Assembly (NCBI RefSeq): GCF_003626535.1
Contig: NZ_RBAL01000003.1
Coordinates: forward strand, 372,001-436,000
DNA length: 64,000 nucleotides
Origin: Streptomyces hoynatensis
Lineage (GTDB): Bacteria > Actinomycetota > Actinomycetes > Streptomycetales > Streptomycetaceae
Direction of reading: 5' to 3'
Shown: one piece after another, positions 51,657-59,319 of the stretch
Numbering within the stretch: the stretch's first letter is position 1
How the letters are laid out: each line of letters opens with the position of its first letter
The notes under the pieces: model-generated
What the model was told of the DNA's origin: nothing
The model's database searches: none
What the model saw: the letters and a program-made list of their open reading frames with translations, nothing else
Translations under genes and position numbers: made by a program

Positions 51657-51782
51657 ATGGCGAGTGCGCAGGCCGGGGAGGCGACGGTGCGGTGTGCGGG
51701 CGGGGGAGAGGCGGCCGCGCACGTGCGGCGGCCGGCCTTCCCCGCCGGCCGGCCGGGCGCCGCCGGGCGCCGCAGCCGGTGA
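51657..51782 (+). CDS. Short leader frame coupled to the MFS exporter gene
   Basis: A 41-codon frame (start MASAQAGEATV, end AAGRRSR), Arg-rich at the C-terminus. Its ATG follows a TACGGT box by 7 nt and its stop overlaps the GTG at 51779 by 4 nt (GTGA), the same coupling used by real operons here. It has no homology I recognise. It may be a regulatory leader peptide for the exporter, or simply the chance 5' part of the transcript. Confidence 0.35.
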   Translation: MASAQAGEATVRCAGGGEAAAHVRRPAFPAGRPGAAGRRSR

Positions 51783-53314
51783 GGGGCGATGCCGGGTCCG
51801 CCGTGTCCGCGGCCCGCTCCGGCGGACCGGCCTGGGCGCTGCTGCTCGTCCTGTGCGGGGCCGTCTTCCTCGAGGGCAGCGACATCGCCCTGCTGGCCGT
51901 TGCCCTCCCCACCATCCGCGCCGACCTCCGACTCGGCACCGGCGCCGCGGCGTGGCTGCTGAGCGGCTACGTGCTCGGCTACGCCGGGTTCACCCTGATC
52001 GGCGGCCGGGCGGCCGATCTGCTGGGCAGGCGGCGGATGTTCGTCTCCTGGCTGGCGGTCTTCCTGGTCTTCTCCCTGCTGGGCGGCCTCGCGACCGAGG
52101 GCTGGATGCTGGTGGTGGCGCGGTTCGCCACCGGCGTGGCGGCGGCCTTCATGACCCCCGCCGCCATGTCCCTCATCACCACCTCCCACCCGGAGGGGCC
52201 GCGGCGCGACAAGGCCCTGCTGGTCTTCGCGGGGGTCGGCGCCGCCGGCTTCTCGCTCGGCCTCGTCCTCGGCGGGCTGCTGACCGAACTCGGCTGGCGC
52301 TGCGTGTTCTTCGCCCCGGCCGTCCTGGCCGGGGCCCTGCTCCTCGCGGCGCTCAGGCTGCTGCCTGCCGAGGCCCGCCCCGAGCCCGTGCCCGGCGGCT
52401 ACGACCTGGCCGGCGCCTGCTGCGCCGCCGCGGCGATGCTGCTGTTCGCCTACGGCATCGTCCGGCTCGAACACCGCGGCGAGGGCCTGGGCCTCACGCT
52501 CGGCGCGCTCGCCGCCGGGCCCGCGCTGGCCGCGGCGTTCCTCCTGATCGAGCGGCGCGCCACGGCGCCGCTCGTCCGGCCGGGAGTCCTGCGCAACGCC
52601 ACGATGATGCGGGCCGGCCTCGGCGCGCTGCTCTTCCTGGGCGCGTTCTTCGGCTTCCAGTTCATCGTCACGCTCTACCTGCAGGAGCTGCGCGGCTGGT
52701 CCTCGCTGCGGACCGCGCTCGCGCTGGTCGTCATGGGCTGCGACGCCGTGCTGGCGCCGGCCCTCACCCCGCGCCTGGTCCGCCGCCACGGCAACGCCCG
52801 GGTGATCCTCGGCGGCTTCCTGCTGGCCGTCGCGGCCTACGGGCTCTTCCTGCCGGTCGGGAAGGACTGGCCCTACGCGGCGATGTTCCCGGCCCTGTTC
52901 CTCGCGGGCGCCGCCTTCGCCCTCGCCTACGGTCCGCTCACCATCGCGGCGACCGGCAGCGTGGCCGAGGCGGAACAGGGCCTGGCCGGCGGGCTGCTGT
53001 ACACGTTCACCCAGTTCGGCTCGGCGATCGGGATCTCCGCGGCGACCGCCGTGTACGGGATCGCCGAGGCCGGCACCGACGGCTCACCGGACGCGGTGCT
53101 CCACGCCTACCGCACCGCGCTCCTCGTCCCGGTGGCCATGGTGCTCCTGGGAGCGGCCGTCTCCGCCTTCGGCCTGCGCGGGAAACCCGGCGGCGCCTTC
53201 GGCCCGCGCGGGAAACCCGGCGGCGCCTTCGGCCTGCGCGGGAAACCCGGCGGCCGGGCCGGGAGCGCGGCGCCCGCGGCCGGGGACGAACTCCGCGACG
53301 GCGTTCCGCGGTGA
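51779..53314 (+). CDS. MFS drug-exporter-type transporter (DHA2/EmrB-QacA-like)
   Basis: A 511-aa proton-driven exporter with about 12-14 hydrophobic helices. The family motif A region is GGRAADLLGRRRMF after helix 2, and helix 5 carries FAGVGAAGFSLGLVLGGLLTELGWR (motif C-like GLVLGG). GTG 51779 overlaps the leader frame; GTG 51803 is an alternative. Substrate unknown. The C-terminus has three near-identical 10-residue repeats of GLRGKPGGAF type, in a cytoplasmic tail. Confidence 0.88.
   Translation: MRGDAGSAVSAARSGGPAWALLLVLCGAVFLEGSDIALLAVALPTIRADLRLGTGAAAWLLSGYVLGYAGFTLIGGRAADLLGRRRMFVSWLAVFLVFSLLGGLATEGWMLVVARFATGVAAAFMTPAAMSLITTSHPEGPRRDKALLVFAGVGAAGFSLGLVLGGLLTELGWRCVFFAPAVLAGALLLAALRLLPAEARPEPVPGGYDLAGACCAAAAMLLFAYGIVRLEHRGEGLGLTLGALAAGPALAAAFLLIERRATAPLVRPGVLRNATMMRAGLGALLFLGAFFGFQFIVTLYLQELRGWSSLRTALALVVMGCDAVLAPALTPRLVRRHGNARVILGGFLLAVAAYGLFLPVGKDWPYAAMFPALFLAGAAFALAYGPLTIAATGSVAEAEQGLAGGLLYTFTQFGSAIGISAATAVYGIAEAGTDGSPDAVLHAYRTALLVPVAMVLLGAAVSAFGLRGKPGGAFGPRGKPGGAFGLRGKPGGRAGSAAPAAGDELRDGVPR
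53168..53254 (+). repeat. 30-bp tandem repeats in the MFS C-terminus
   Basis: Two complete 30-bp units (53168-53197, 53198-53227) and a 27-bp partial third differ by one base. They encode F-G-(L/P)-R-G-K-P-G-G-A repeats in the tail and keep the frame, so copy number can change without breaking the gene. Confidence 0.9.
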
Positions 53315-53417
53315 GCCGGGGCGTTCCGCCGCCGTCGCCGCCGGGGCGCGCCGCGGGCGCGTCCCGCCCGCCGAAACCCACTGGATGCACCGGGCCTTCG
53401 CCGCCGAGCATGTGCCC

Positions 53418-54044
53418 ATGGTGGATCCTTCCCTGTACGCGGCGTTCCTCCTCGCCGCCTTCGTCCTGTGCGTCACCCCGGGCCCCGACATGATGTTCAT
53501 CGTGGCGATGGGCGGCCGCGGCGGCCCCTCGGCCGGGGTGATGGCCGCGTTCGGCGTGGCCTGCGCCATGCTCGTCCACGCGGTGGCCGCGGCACTGGGG
53601 CTCTCGGCCCTCTTCACGGCGCTGCCGGCCCTCTACCACGTGCTGCGCTGGGCCGGCGCGGCCTATCTGCTGTACCTGGCCTTCCGGGCGTTCCGCGACC
53701 GTTCGCTGCCGGGCGGGGCGGACGGGGAGTCCGGCCCCGGCGGCCGGCGCGCCTTTCTGCGGGGCGCGCTGGTCAACCTGCTCAACCCGAAGGTGATCGT
53801 GTTCAACGTGGCCTTCCTGCCGCAGTTCGTGGACCCGGGACTCGGCCACGTGCCGGGCCAGTTCCTGCTCCTCGGCGTCACGATCGTCGTCATGGGCTTC
53901 TGCGTCGACGGGACGGTCGGCCTGCTCGCCGGGAGGCTCGCCGGGCTGCTGCGCCACAGCCGCCGGGTGGCGCGGGCGCTCGACCTCTTCAGCGGGACGG
54001 TGTTCGCGGGGCTGGCCCTGCGGCTGGCGGCCACGCCCAAGTAG
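53418..54044 (+). CDS. LysE/RhtB-family amino-acid exporter
   Basis: A 208-aa membrane protein with about six transmembrane helices. The family motif VLCVTPGPDMMFIVAMGGRGG opens the first loop; further blocks are HVLRWAGAAYLLYLAFRAFRD and GALVNLLNPKVIVFNVAFLPQFVDPG. ATG 53418 gives the usual length; ATG 53385 would add 11 polar residues. It probably exports amino acids or related metabolites. Convergent with the MBL-fold hydrolase gene. Confidence 0.92.
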   Translation: MVDPSLYAAFLLAAFVLCVTPGPDMMFIVAMGGRGGPSAGVMAAFGVACAMLVHAVAAALGLSALFTALPALYHVLRWAGAAYLLYLAFRAFRDRSLPGGADGESGPGGRRAFLRGALVNLLNPKVIVFNVAFLPQFVDPGLGHVPGQFLLLGVTIVVMGFCVDGTVGLLAGRLAGLLRHSRRVARALDLFSGTVFAGLALRLAATPK

Positions 54045-54049
54045 GCCGC

Positions 54050-54067
54050 GCCGAAGGCCCCTTCGGC
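54050..54067. terminator. Hairpin between LysE and MBL genes
   Basis: GCCGAAGG (54050-54057) pairs with CCTTCGGC (54060-54067) over a 2-nt loop. It starts 5 nt after the LysE stop and lies 40 bp from the convergent MBL stop. Confidence 0.55.
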
Positions 54068-54106
54068 CCGGACCCGGCCTCGGGCCCCTGCCGCCGCGCA
54101 GCCCTT

Positions 54107-54751
54107 CTACAGCCGGACGGTGGTGCCGGGCGCCAGGAGCTCGACCGGAATGCCGGTCAGGCCCTGTTCGCCGAGGAATCGGGCGGTGGACTGCCGGCCG
54201 AGCTCGCTGAGCATCAGCTCGTGGATCTGGATGACGCGCTCGGGCCCGACCGCGCGGACGTAGTCGGCGGCCTCACCGAGCTTCGTCCAGGGCCCGCTGG
54301 TCGGCAGCAGGAGGGTGCGCACGGGGACGCCCGGCGCGAAGTAGGCGTCGCCCGGGTGGTAGACGGCTCCGTCGTCGAAGAGGTAGCCGACATTGCCGGG
54401 GCAGGGGATGTCGGCGTGGATCGGCGCGTGGCGATGGCCGTGGACGGTGACGGCGAACGAACCGACGCCGAAGGCATCGCCCGCGGCGACGGCCTGCACG
54501 CGGCCACCGTGGCCGCCGAGGGTGTCCGCGACCGCGGCGGTCGCATAGACCCGCAGCCGGGGCCGGGCTTCGAGAGCTTCGGCGACGAGTCCCTCGTCGA
54601 AGTGGTCGACGTGTTCGTGCGTGATCAGGACCGCCTGCGCCCGGGCGACGGCTTCCGCTGCCTCGGGGGTGAAGGTGCCGGGGTCGATGACCAGGCGGGT
54701 GCCGTCCTTCTCAAGCGTGACGCAGGCGTGGGCATGCTTGGTGAGCTTCAT
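54107..54751 (-). CDS. MBL-fold metal-dependent hydrolase
   Basis: A 214-aa metallo-beta-lactamase-fold protein of the UlaG-like, YcjY-type branch. The metal motif is THEHVDHFD (about residues 44-52), with further ligands in HGHRHAPIH and YHPGDAYF. ATG 54751 follows GGAGAGG. Cytoplasmic, substrate unknown. It is divergent from a MarR gene with a long inverted repeat in between, so it is likely under that repressor. Confidence 0.9.
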   Translation of the reverse strand: MKLTKHAHACVTLEKDGTRLVIDPGTFTPEAAEAVARAQAVLITHEHVDHFDEGLVAEALEARPRLRVYATAAVADTLGGHGGRVQAVAAGDAFGVGSFAVTVHGHRHAPIHADIPCPGNVGYLFDDGAVYHPGDAYFAPGVPVRTLLLPTSGPWTKLGEAADYVRAVGPERVIQIHELMLSELGRQSTARFLGEQGLTGIPVELLAPGTTVRL

Positions 54752-54774
54752 GGCGGACCTCTCCGACCCGGGGA

Positions 54775-54812
54775 ATATCTACAGAGAGACTGTACACCTT
54801 GGTTGTAGATAT
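54775..54812. promoter_or_regulatory. Long inverted repeat in the MBL-MarR region
   Basis: ATATCTACA (54775-54783) and TGTAGATAT (54804-54812) are perfect 9-bp arms separated by 20 nt. The AT-rich arms stand out in this genome. The position, 24 bp before the MBL start codon, fits an operator for the neighbouring MarR protein. Confidence 0.65.
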
Positions 54813-54923
54813 GGGCGGACCTGGTCGCCGTCGGCCGCCGGGCCGGGGCGCACCGTGGCGCCCCTCGGCCCCGGGCGCACCGTCGCGTCTCCCTTCTCCG
54901 TTCGGCGGTTGCCGGCCCCGGTG

Positions 54924-54929
54924 TACAGT
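54924..54929 (+). promoter_or_regulatory. -10 box of the leaderless MarR gene
   Basis: TACAGT lies 6 nt before GTG 54936. The -35 position (TTCGGC, 54901-54906, 17-nt spacing) is poor. Confidence 0.45.
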
Positions 54930-54935
54930 CCGGTC

Positions 54936-55427
54936 GTGGACGTGGGCAGGGGCGGGGCGGCGGACGGCGACCGGCTCGCCGAGGAACTCCGCCTGACCAT
55001 CGGGCATCTCGTACGCGCGGTGCGCGCGGCCGACACGATGCCGCCAGGCGAGGCCGCCGTCCTTGGCTACCTGGACCGCGGCGGCCCGCTGACCACCGCC
55101 GACATCGCGCACCGGCGGGGGGTCAGCCACCAGTCGGCCGCCAAGGCGGTCAAGGTGCTCGTCGGTCAGGGCCTGGTGCGCGCCGAGGCTCACCCCGACG
55201 ACGGGCGCAAGCTCCTGCTCCACCTCACGCCGGCGGGAAGCAGCCGTCTGGCCGAGGAGCGCCGAAGGCGTGCGGCCTGGCTCGGCGCGGCCGTCGACGA
55301 GGTCCTCGACTCCGGGGAGCGCGAGGCGCTCGCGGCGGCGCTGCCCCTGCTGGCACGCCTGACCGCACGCTTGCAGGCCGGGGAGGCCCGGCCCCCGCGG
55401 GATTCCGACACCGCGGTCAGGCGGTGA
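54936..55427 (+). CDS. MarR-family transcriptional regulator
   Basis: A 163-aa winged-helix regulator: PPGEAAVLGYLDRGGPLTTADIAHRRGVSHQSAAKAVKVL is the helix-turn-helix and AHPDDGRKLLLHLTPAG the wing. GTG 54936 is preferred because TACAGT lies 6 nt before it. Its 3' end overlaps the convergent oxidoreductase gene by 11 bp. Probable target: the MBL-fold gene through the ATATCTACA/TGTAGATAT repeat. Confidence 0.88.
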   Translation: MDVGRGGAADGDRLAEELRLTIGHLVRAVRAADTMPPGEAAVLGYLDRGGPLTTADIAHRRGVSHQSAAKAVKVLVGQGLVRAEAHPDDGRKLLLHLTPAGSSRLAEERRRRAAWLGAAVDEVLDSGEREALAAALPLLARLTARLQAGEARPPRDSDTAVRR

Positions 55428-56385
55428 CGGAGAGCACCAGCTTGCCCCGGGTGCGGCCGGCCTCGCCGCGGACGTGGGCCGCGGCGGCCCGTTCGAGCGG
55501 GAAGGTCTCCGCCACCTCGACGGCGACCTGGCCGGCGTCGATCAGGCCGGCGATCGTCGTCAGCGCGGCACCGTCGGGCTCGACCAGGAAGGGGCTGACC
55601 CGGACGCCGGCCGCCTCGGCGGCCCGGGCGAGTTCCGGGGACACCCCGGCCGGGACCGCGACCAGCAGGCCGCCGGGGCGCAGGACCTGCACCGCGCGGG
55701 TGCCGGTCCGGTCGTGGGCATCGCCCACCAGGTCGATGACGACGTCGACGGCCGCGGTGACCTCCTCGAAGCGGGTGGTGGTGTAGTCGACGGTCTCCTC
55801 GGCCCCGAGCCCCTTCAGCCAGGCGTGCCGGGCCGCGCTTGCGGTGGCGATCACCTGCGCGCCCAGGTGCCGGGCGAACTGGACCGCGAAGTGGCCGACC
55901 CCGCCCGCGGCGGCGGTGATCAGGACGCGCCGGCCGGCCCGGACGTGGGCGGTGTCGACCAGGGCCTGCCAGGCGGTCAGCGCCGCCAGCGGCACCGCGG
56001 CGGCGTGCACGTGGTCCAGGGTGGCGGGCTTGCGGGCGAACTGCCGGGCCGGGGCGGTCACATACTCCGCGTAGGCGCTCGCGGCGCGCGGGAACCACGG
56101 CATGCCGTACACCTCGTCACCGGCCTTCAGCGTGGTCACGCCGAAGCCGACCTCCTCCACCACTCCGGACACGTCCCAGCCGAGGGTGAACGGCGGCTCG
56201 CCCAGCACCCCGGCCATGCCGGTGCCGGAGCGGGTCTTCCAGTCCACCGGGTTGACCCCGGCCGCCTGCACCCGCACCAGCACCTCGGTGGGCAGCGGCG
56301 CCGGGCGCGGCACCTGCCGGACCCGCAGCACCTCCGGGCCGCCGAAACCGTCTTGGACCACCGCGCGCATCGTGTCTGCGGACAT
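55417..56385 (-). CDS. NADP-dependent quinone-oxidoreductase-type dehydrogenase (MDR)
   Basis: A 322-aa zinc-free MDR protein like QOR/zeta-crystallin. N-terminal catalytic segment GVNPVDWKTRSG, the substrate-side LGWDVSGVVEEVG, and the NADPH motif TAAAGGVGHFAVQFARHLGA. No Cys-rich structural zinc loop. ATG 56385 follows CGGAG. It reduces quinones or enones, often as a response to electrophiles. Divergent from an HxlR regulator. Confidence 0.92.
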   Translation of the reverse strand: MSADTMRAVVQDGFGGPEVLRVRQVPRPAPLPTEVLVRVQAAGVNPVDWKTRSGTGMAGVLGEPPFTLGWDVSGVVEEVGFGVTTLKAGDEVYGMPWFPRAASAYAEYVTAPARQFARKPATLDHVHAAAVPLAALTAWQALVDTAHVRAGRRVLITAAAGGVGHFAVQFARHLGAQVIATASAARHAWLKGLGAEETVDYTTTRFEEVTAAVDVVIDLVGDAHDRTGTRAVQVLRPGGLLVAVPAGVSPELARAAEAAGVRVSPFLVEPDGAALTTIAGLIDAGQVAVEVAETFPLERAAAAHVRGEAGRTRGKLVLSVTA

Positions 56386-56487
56386 GCGTCATCTCCGGTA
56401 AGGAATCCCGTGGAACGGCCCTTCACGGCCCTTCCCCTGACGCCGACGACGCTAGCCCCGGGGATATGGTTACCTTCAAGGCCACGT

Positions 56488-56504
56488 ACTTCCCCTTGGG
56501 AAGT
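56488..56504. promoter_or_regulatory. HxlR-type operator candidate
   Basis: ACTTCCC-N3-GGGAAGT is a perfect 7-bp dyad 31 bp before the HxlR ATG and 102 bp before the oxidoreductase start. HxlR proteins usually bind such dyads in the divergent region they share with their target. Confidence 0.6.
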
Positions 56505-56535
56505 GACCTGGTGAGGAAGGGTGAGGAGAGGGAGC

Positions 56536-56913
56536 ATGACGACCACCTGCCCCAGCGGCCGTCACGCGCACCACGACGTCTACGCCGGCCAGTGCCCCTG
56601 CCGGCCCCTGCTCGACCTGCTCGCCAACAAGTGGTCCGCTCTGGCCATCGGGGCCCTCGAGGACGGGCCCCGGCGCTTCGGGGAACTCCAGCGCCGGCTC
56701 CAGGGCGTCAGCCCCAAGGTGCTGACCCGGACGCTCCGCCGCCTGGAGGACTTCGGTCTCCTCGACCGCACCGTCTACCCCGCGGTTCCCCTGCATGTCG
56801 AGTACGCCCTCACCCCGCTGGGGCGCAGCGCCGCCATCCCGCTCAACGCGCTCCGCTCGTGGGCCGAGGAGAACATCGACCAGGCCCTCCGCTCGGAGCC
56901 GGTCGCGCCGTAG
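56536..56913 (+). CDS. HxlR-family transcriptional regulator
   Basis: A 125-aa redox/electrophile-type regulator. The HxlR block is CPCRPLLDLLANKWSALAIGAL followed by RRFGELQRRLQGVSPKVLTRTLRRLEDFGL. Cys residues at 5, 20 and 22 could be sensors. ATG 56536 follows AGGAGAGGGAG. It probably regulates the divergent quinone-oxidoreductase gene. Confidence 0.93.
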   Translation: MTTTCPSGRHAHHDVYAGQCPCRPLLDLLANKWSALAIGALEDGPRRFGELQRRLQGVSPKVLTRTLRRLEDFGLLDRTVYPAVPLHVEYALTPLGRSAAIPLNALRSWAEENIDQALRSEPVAP

Positions 56914-56960
56914 CCGGGTGGCCCGGCGCCCGCCGGAGCGGGCGTCACCACGCGTGGATG

Positions 56961-56990
56961 CCGGCAGCTCCTGGGGGAAGGAGCTGCCGG
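56961..56990 (+). terminator. Terminator hairpin after the HxlR gene
   Basis: CCGGCAGCTCCT (56961-56972) is perfectly complementary to AGGAGCTGCCGG (56979-56990) with a 6-nt loop. It lies 48 bp beyond the stop. The remaining 180 bp to the SGNH stop hold no supported gene. Confidence 0.7.
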
Positions 56991-57172
56991 GCGCGGGCAC
57001 TGCCGGGGCGCGAGACCGGGCCCGGCGGGCTGCGCGCCGGCCTGCGGGTGCCGCCCCCGGGGCGGAGCCGGGCGAGGACCTGCCGTCCTCGCTGATCGCC
57101 GCCCGCGACGCGGAGGACCGGCCCGGCCGGTGCCGGGCCGGCCCCACCGCGCTACCCGGGTGTGCGGGCGCC

Positions 57173-58213
57173 TCAGGAGGAGAGGAGCGCGATGCGGATG
57201 GCGCGTTCGACGACCTGTGCGGTGGCCTCGTGGCCGGCGGTGTTGGGGTGCGCGAGGGTCGCGCGGGTGCCGGCCGGGCAGGTCGCGGGCAGGCCGGGCA
57301 GGGCGGTGGGCCAGGAGTCGGCGGCGGTGCCGCAGAAGCCTTCGATCCACCGCTCGTCCTGGCTCCGGCAGGCGTCGTGGCCGTCGCTGACGGCGTAGGC
57401 GTCGGCGTAGCGGTCGCCGAAGAAGTCGGTGACCGTCCTGAGGGTGGTGTTGGTCCGCTCCAGGACCTCGCGCAGCCAGGTGATGTCGTCGGCGCGGATC
57501 GTGCCGAACCGGGTGAGGTCCCCGAAGGCGCAGCCGGACGCGTCCTGCGGGAAGATCGCCGGGTATCCGACGGTGATCACCCTCGCGTGTGCGGCCTTCC
57601 CGTGCACCTCGGCCAGCATCTCGATGTACTCGCCTTGGAGCCGGGCGAACCTGTCGTCGAGGGACTCCTGGCCCTCGGGCGGATTCTCGTAGTGCTCCCG
57701 GCAGGAACGCCCTTCGGCGCCCAGGGAGGCGCAGGTGCTCAGCAGCTCGTCGAGGGGCAGGCTGCCGGCCCCGGCGCCGATGGTGATCACGTCGGTGTCC
57801 TCGCCCAGGCCGGCGCGCTCCGCCTGCGCGGGCACCTGCGGCCAGTTCGCCGGATCGCCCCGCGGCGGCTGCACGGGACTTGCGGGCCGCTGCGACTCCC
57901 GCGCGATCTGGGGAACGGTGGCGCTCGCGCAGCTGACGTTCGTCAAGGTCACCGGCCGGCCGGGCGGGAACTCGTCCAGTTCCCGGTTCACCAGGGAGGG
58001 GTAGGCGCCGTCCGTGCGGTCGCAGCCGTCCCGCCCGGCATCGCCCAGGGCAGGTTGCGGATCGCCGGCGAACAGGCCGGCGGTGTAGGAATCGCCGAGC
58101 GCCGCCCACGCGTAGCCATCGTCGGCCGCCGCCGGAGGGGCCGCGGGGAGCAGCGCCGCGGCGAGCGCCGACACCCCCACCACCACAGCCCTGGACCACT
58201 TCACGCGGTGCAT
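57173..58213 (-). CDS. Secreted SGNH/GDSL-family hydrolase, variant block III
   Basis: A 346-aa exported esterase/lipase-type protein. ATG 58213 opens a Sec signal peptide (KWSRAVVVGVSALAAALLPA ending AAA). Block I GDSYTAG holds the nucleophile Ser and block V AHPNTAGHEA the His. The block III motif GGND, whose Asn helps form the oxyanion hole, reads GAGAG (ITIGAGAGSLPL). Two disulfide-type Cys pairs are visible. Activity may be reduced or changed by the missing Asn. Substrate unknown. Confidence 0.85.
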   Translation of the reverse strand: MHRVKWSRAVVVGVSALAAALLPAAPPAAADDGYAWAALGDSYTAGLFAGDPQPALGDAGRDGCDRTDGAYPSLVNRELDEFPPGRPVTLTNVSCASATVPQIARESQRPASPVQPPRGDPANWPQVPAQAERAGLGEDTDVITIGAGAGSLPLDELLSTCASLGAEGRSCREHYENPPEGQESLDDRFARLQGEYIEMLAEVHGKAAHARVITVGYPAIFPQDASGCAFGDLTRFGTIRADDITWLREVLERTNTTLRTVTDFFGDRYADAYAVSDGHDACRSQDERWIEGFCGTAADSWPTALPGLPATCPAGTRATLAHPNTAGHEATAQVVERAIRIALLSS

Positions 58214-58515
58214 CACATGTCTCCCACGGAGAAGAAGGGAAGCTTCCGCACCGCACCGTTCCGCACGCCACGGGCCCGCACGCGAGAACCGCGCCCCAAT
58301 GGCCCGAAATGATGAGCGCGGCACCCCCGGGGTGACGCGGCCGGGCCAGGACGCGGACGCTCAGGCCCCGGCGCGCAGGTCCCCGGAGCACTCCGGGCGG
58401 ACGGGGCCCGGCGGCCGGACCGGCCCGAAGGACGGGCCCACCGCAGCGCCGCTGTCCCGGCCGGGGCGCCGCCGCCTCCTTCTTCCGCTGCCCCCTTCCG
58501 CTGCCCCGCGCCGGC
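58214..58515. other. Gap without supported gene
   Basis: 302 bp between the SGNH gene start and the FMN reductase stop, both minus strand. Only low-complexity Arg/Pro-rich frames are open. It must hold the SGNH promoter, but no clear TTGACN-N17-TANNNT was seen. Confidence 0.5.
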
Positions 58516-59319
58516 TCAGCGTCCCGGCCGGCCGCCGCCCGGCGCCTCCGGCCGCGTTCCTCCCGCGGTGGGGGCGCCCGCCTCGGGGGTGCTCCCCGGG
58601 CCGCGGGCCGCGTCCCCCGGGGCGGGAGGCGCGTCGATGCCGAGGGCGGCCAGCCGCTCGGCGAACGGGACAAACTCCCCGTCCGGTTCCGGCGCCTGAG
58701 GCGGGCGCTCCCCGGCCCCGGCCCCGTCCACCACGGCTCCGGCCCCGTCCGCCCCGGCCCGTTCCCCCTCGGGGCGGCGCGGGGCCGGGGACCCGGGGCG
58801 GAGCAGGCCGGCCAGCTCCCCCGCCGCGCGTTCGATCCGCGCGGCGAGTTCGTCCGCCGCCGCGGCCCGGGAGGCACCCCAGTCCTGGGAGGCCGCGTAC
58901 ACCCCGGTCGGCGGCACGATCGCCCGCGCGTACGCGAACAGCGGCCGCAGGGCGTGGTCGATCACCAGGGAGTGGCGGGGCGTGCCGCCGGTCGCCGCGA
59001 TCAGCACCGGCTTGCCGGCCAGCGCCTCGGGTTCCAGGAGGTCGAAGAAGGACTTGAAGAGCCCGCTGTAGGAGGCCGAGAACACCGGCGTGACCGCGAT
59101 CAGCCCGTCCGCTCCCGTGACCTCCTCGATCGCCTCGGCCAGCCGCGGGCCGGGGAAGCCGCTGGTCAGGTGGTGGGCGATGGCGACGGCCAGCTCCCTG
59201 AGCTCGACGAACCGCGGCTCGGCGCCGGTGCGTTCCACGGTGGCGGCGGCGAGGCGCTCGGCGAGCAGCCGGGTGGCGGAGGGAACGCTCAGCCCCGCCG
59301 AGACGACGGCGATCCTCAC
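58516..59319 (-). CDS. NADPH-dependent FMN reductase (CE1759-type)
   Basis: A 267-aa flavodoxin-fold reductase. Motifs are the N-terminal VSAGLSVPSATRLLAERL, the flavin-site TPVFSASYSGLFKSFFDLLE and IAATGGTPRHSLVID. The last about 80 residues are a disordered Gly/Pro/Ala-rich tail. GTG 59319 overlaps the LLM oxidoreductase stop by 4 nt. It should supply reduced FMN to the partner oxidoreductase. Confidence 0.88.
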   Translation of the reverse strand: MRIAVVSAGLSVPSATRLLAERLAAATVERTGAEPRFVELRELAVAIAHHLTSGFPGPRLAEAIEEVTGADGLIAVTPVFSASYSGLFKSFFDLLEPEALAGKPVLIAATGGTPRHSLVIDHALRPLFAYARAIVPPTGVYAASQDWGASRAAAADELAARIERAAGELAGLLRPGSPAPRRPEGERAGADGAGAVVDGAGAGERPPQAPEPDGEFVPFAERLAALGIDAPPAPGDAARGPGSTPEAGAPTAGGTRPEAPGGGRPGR

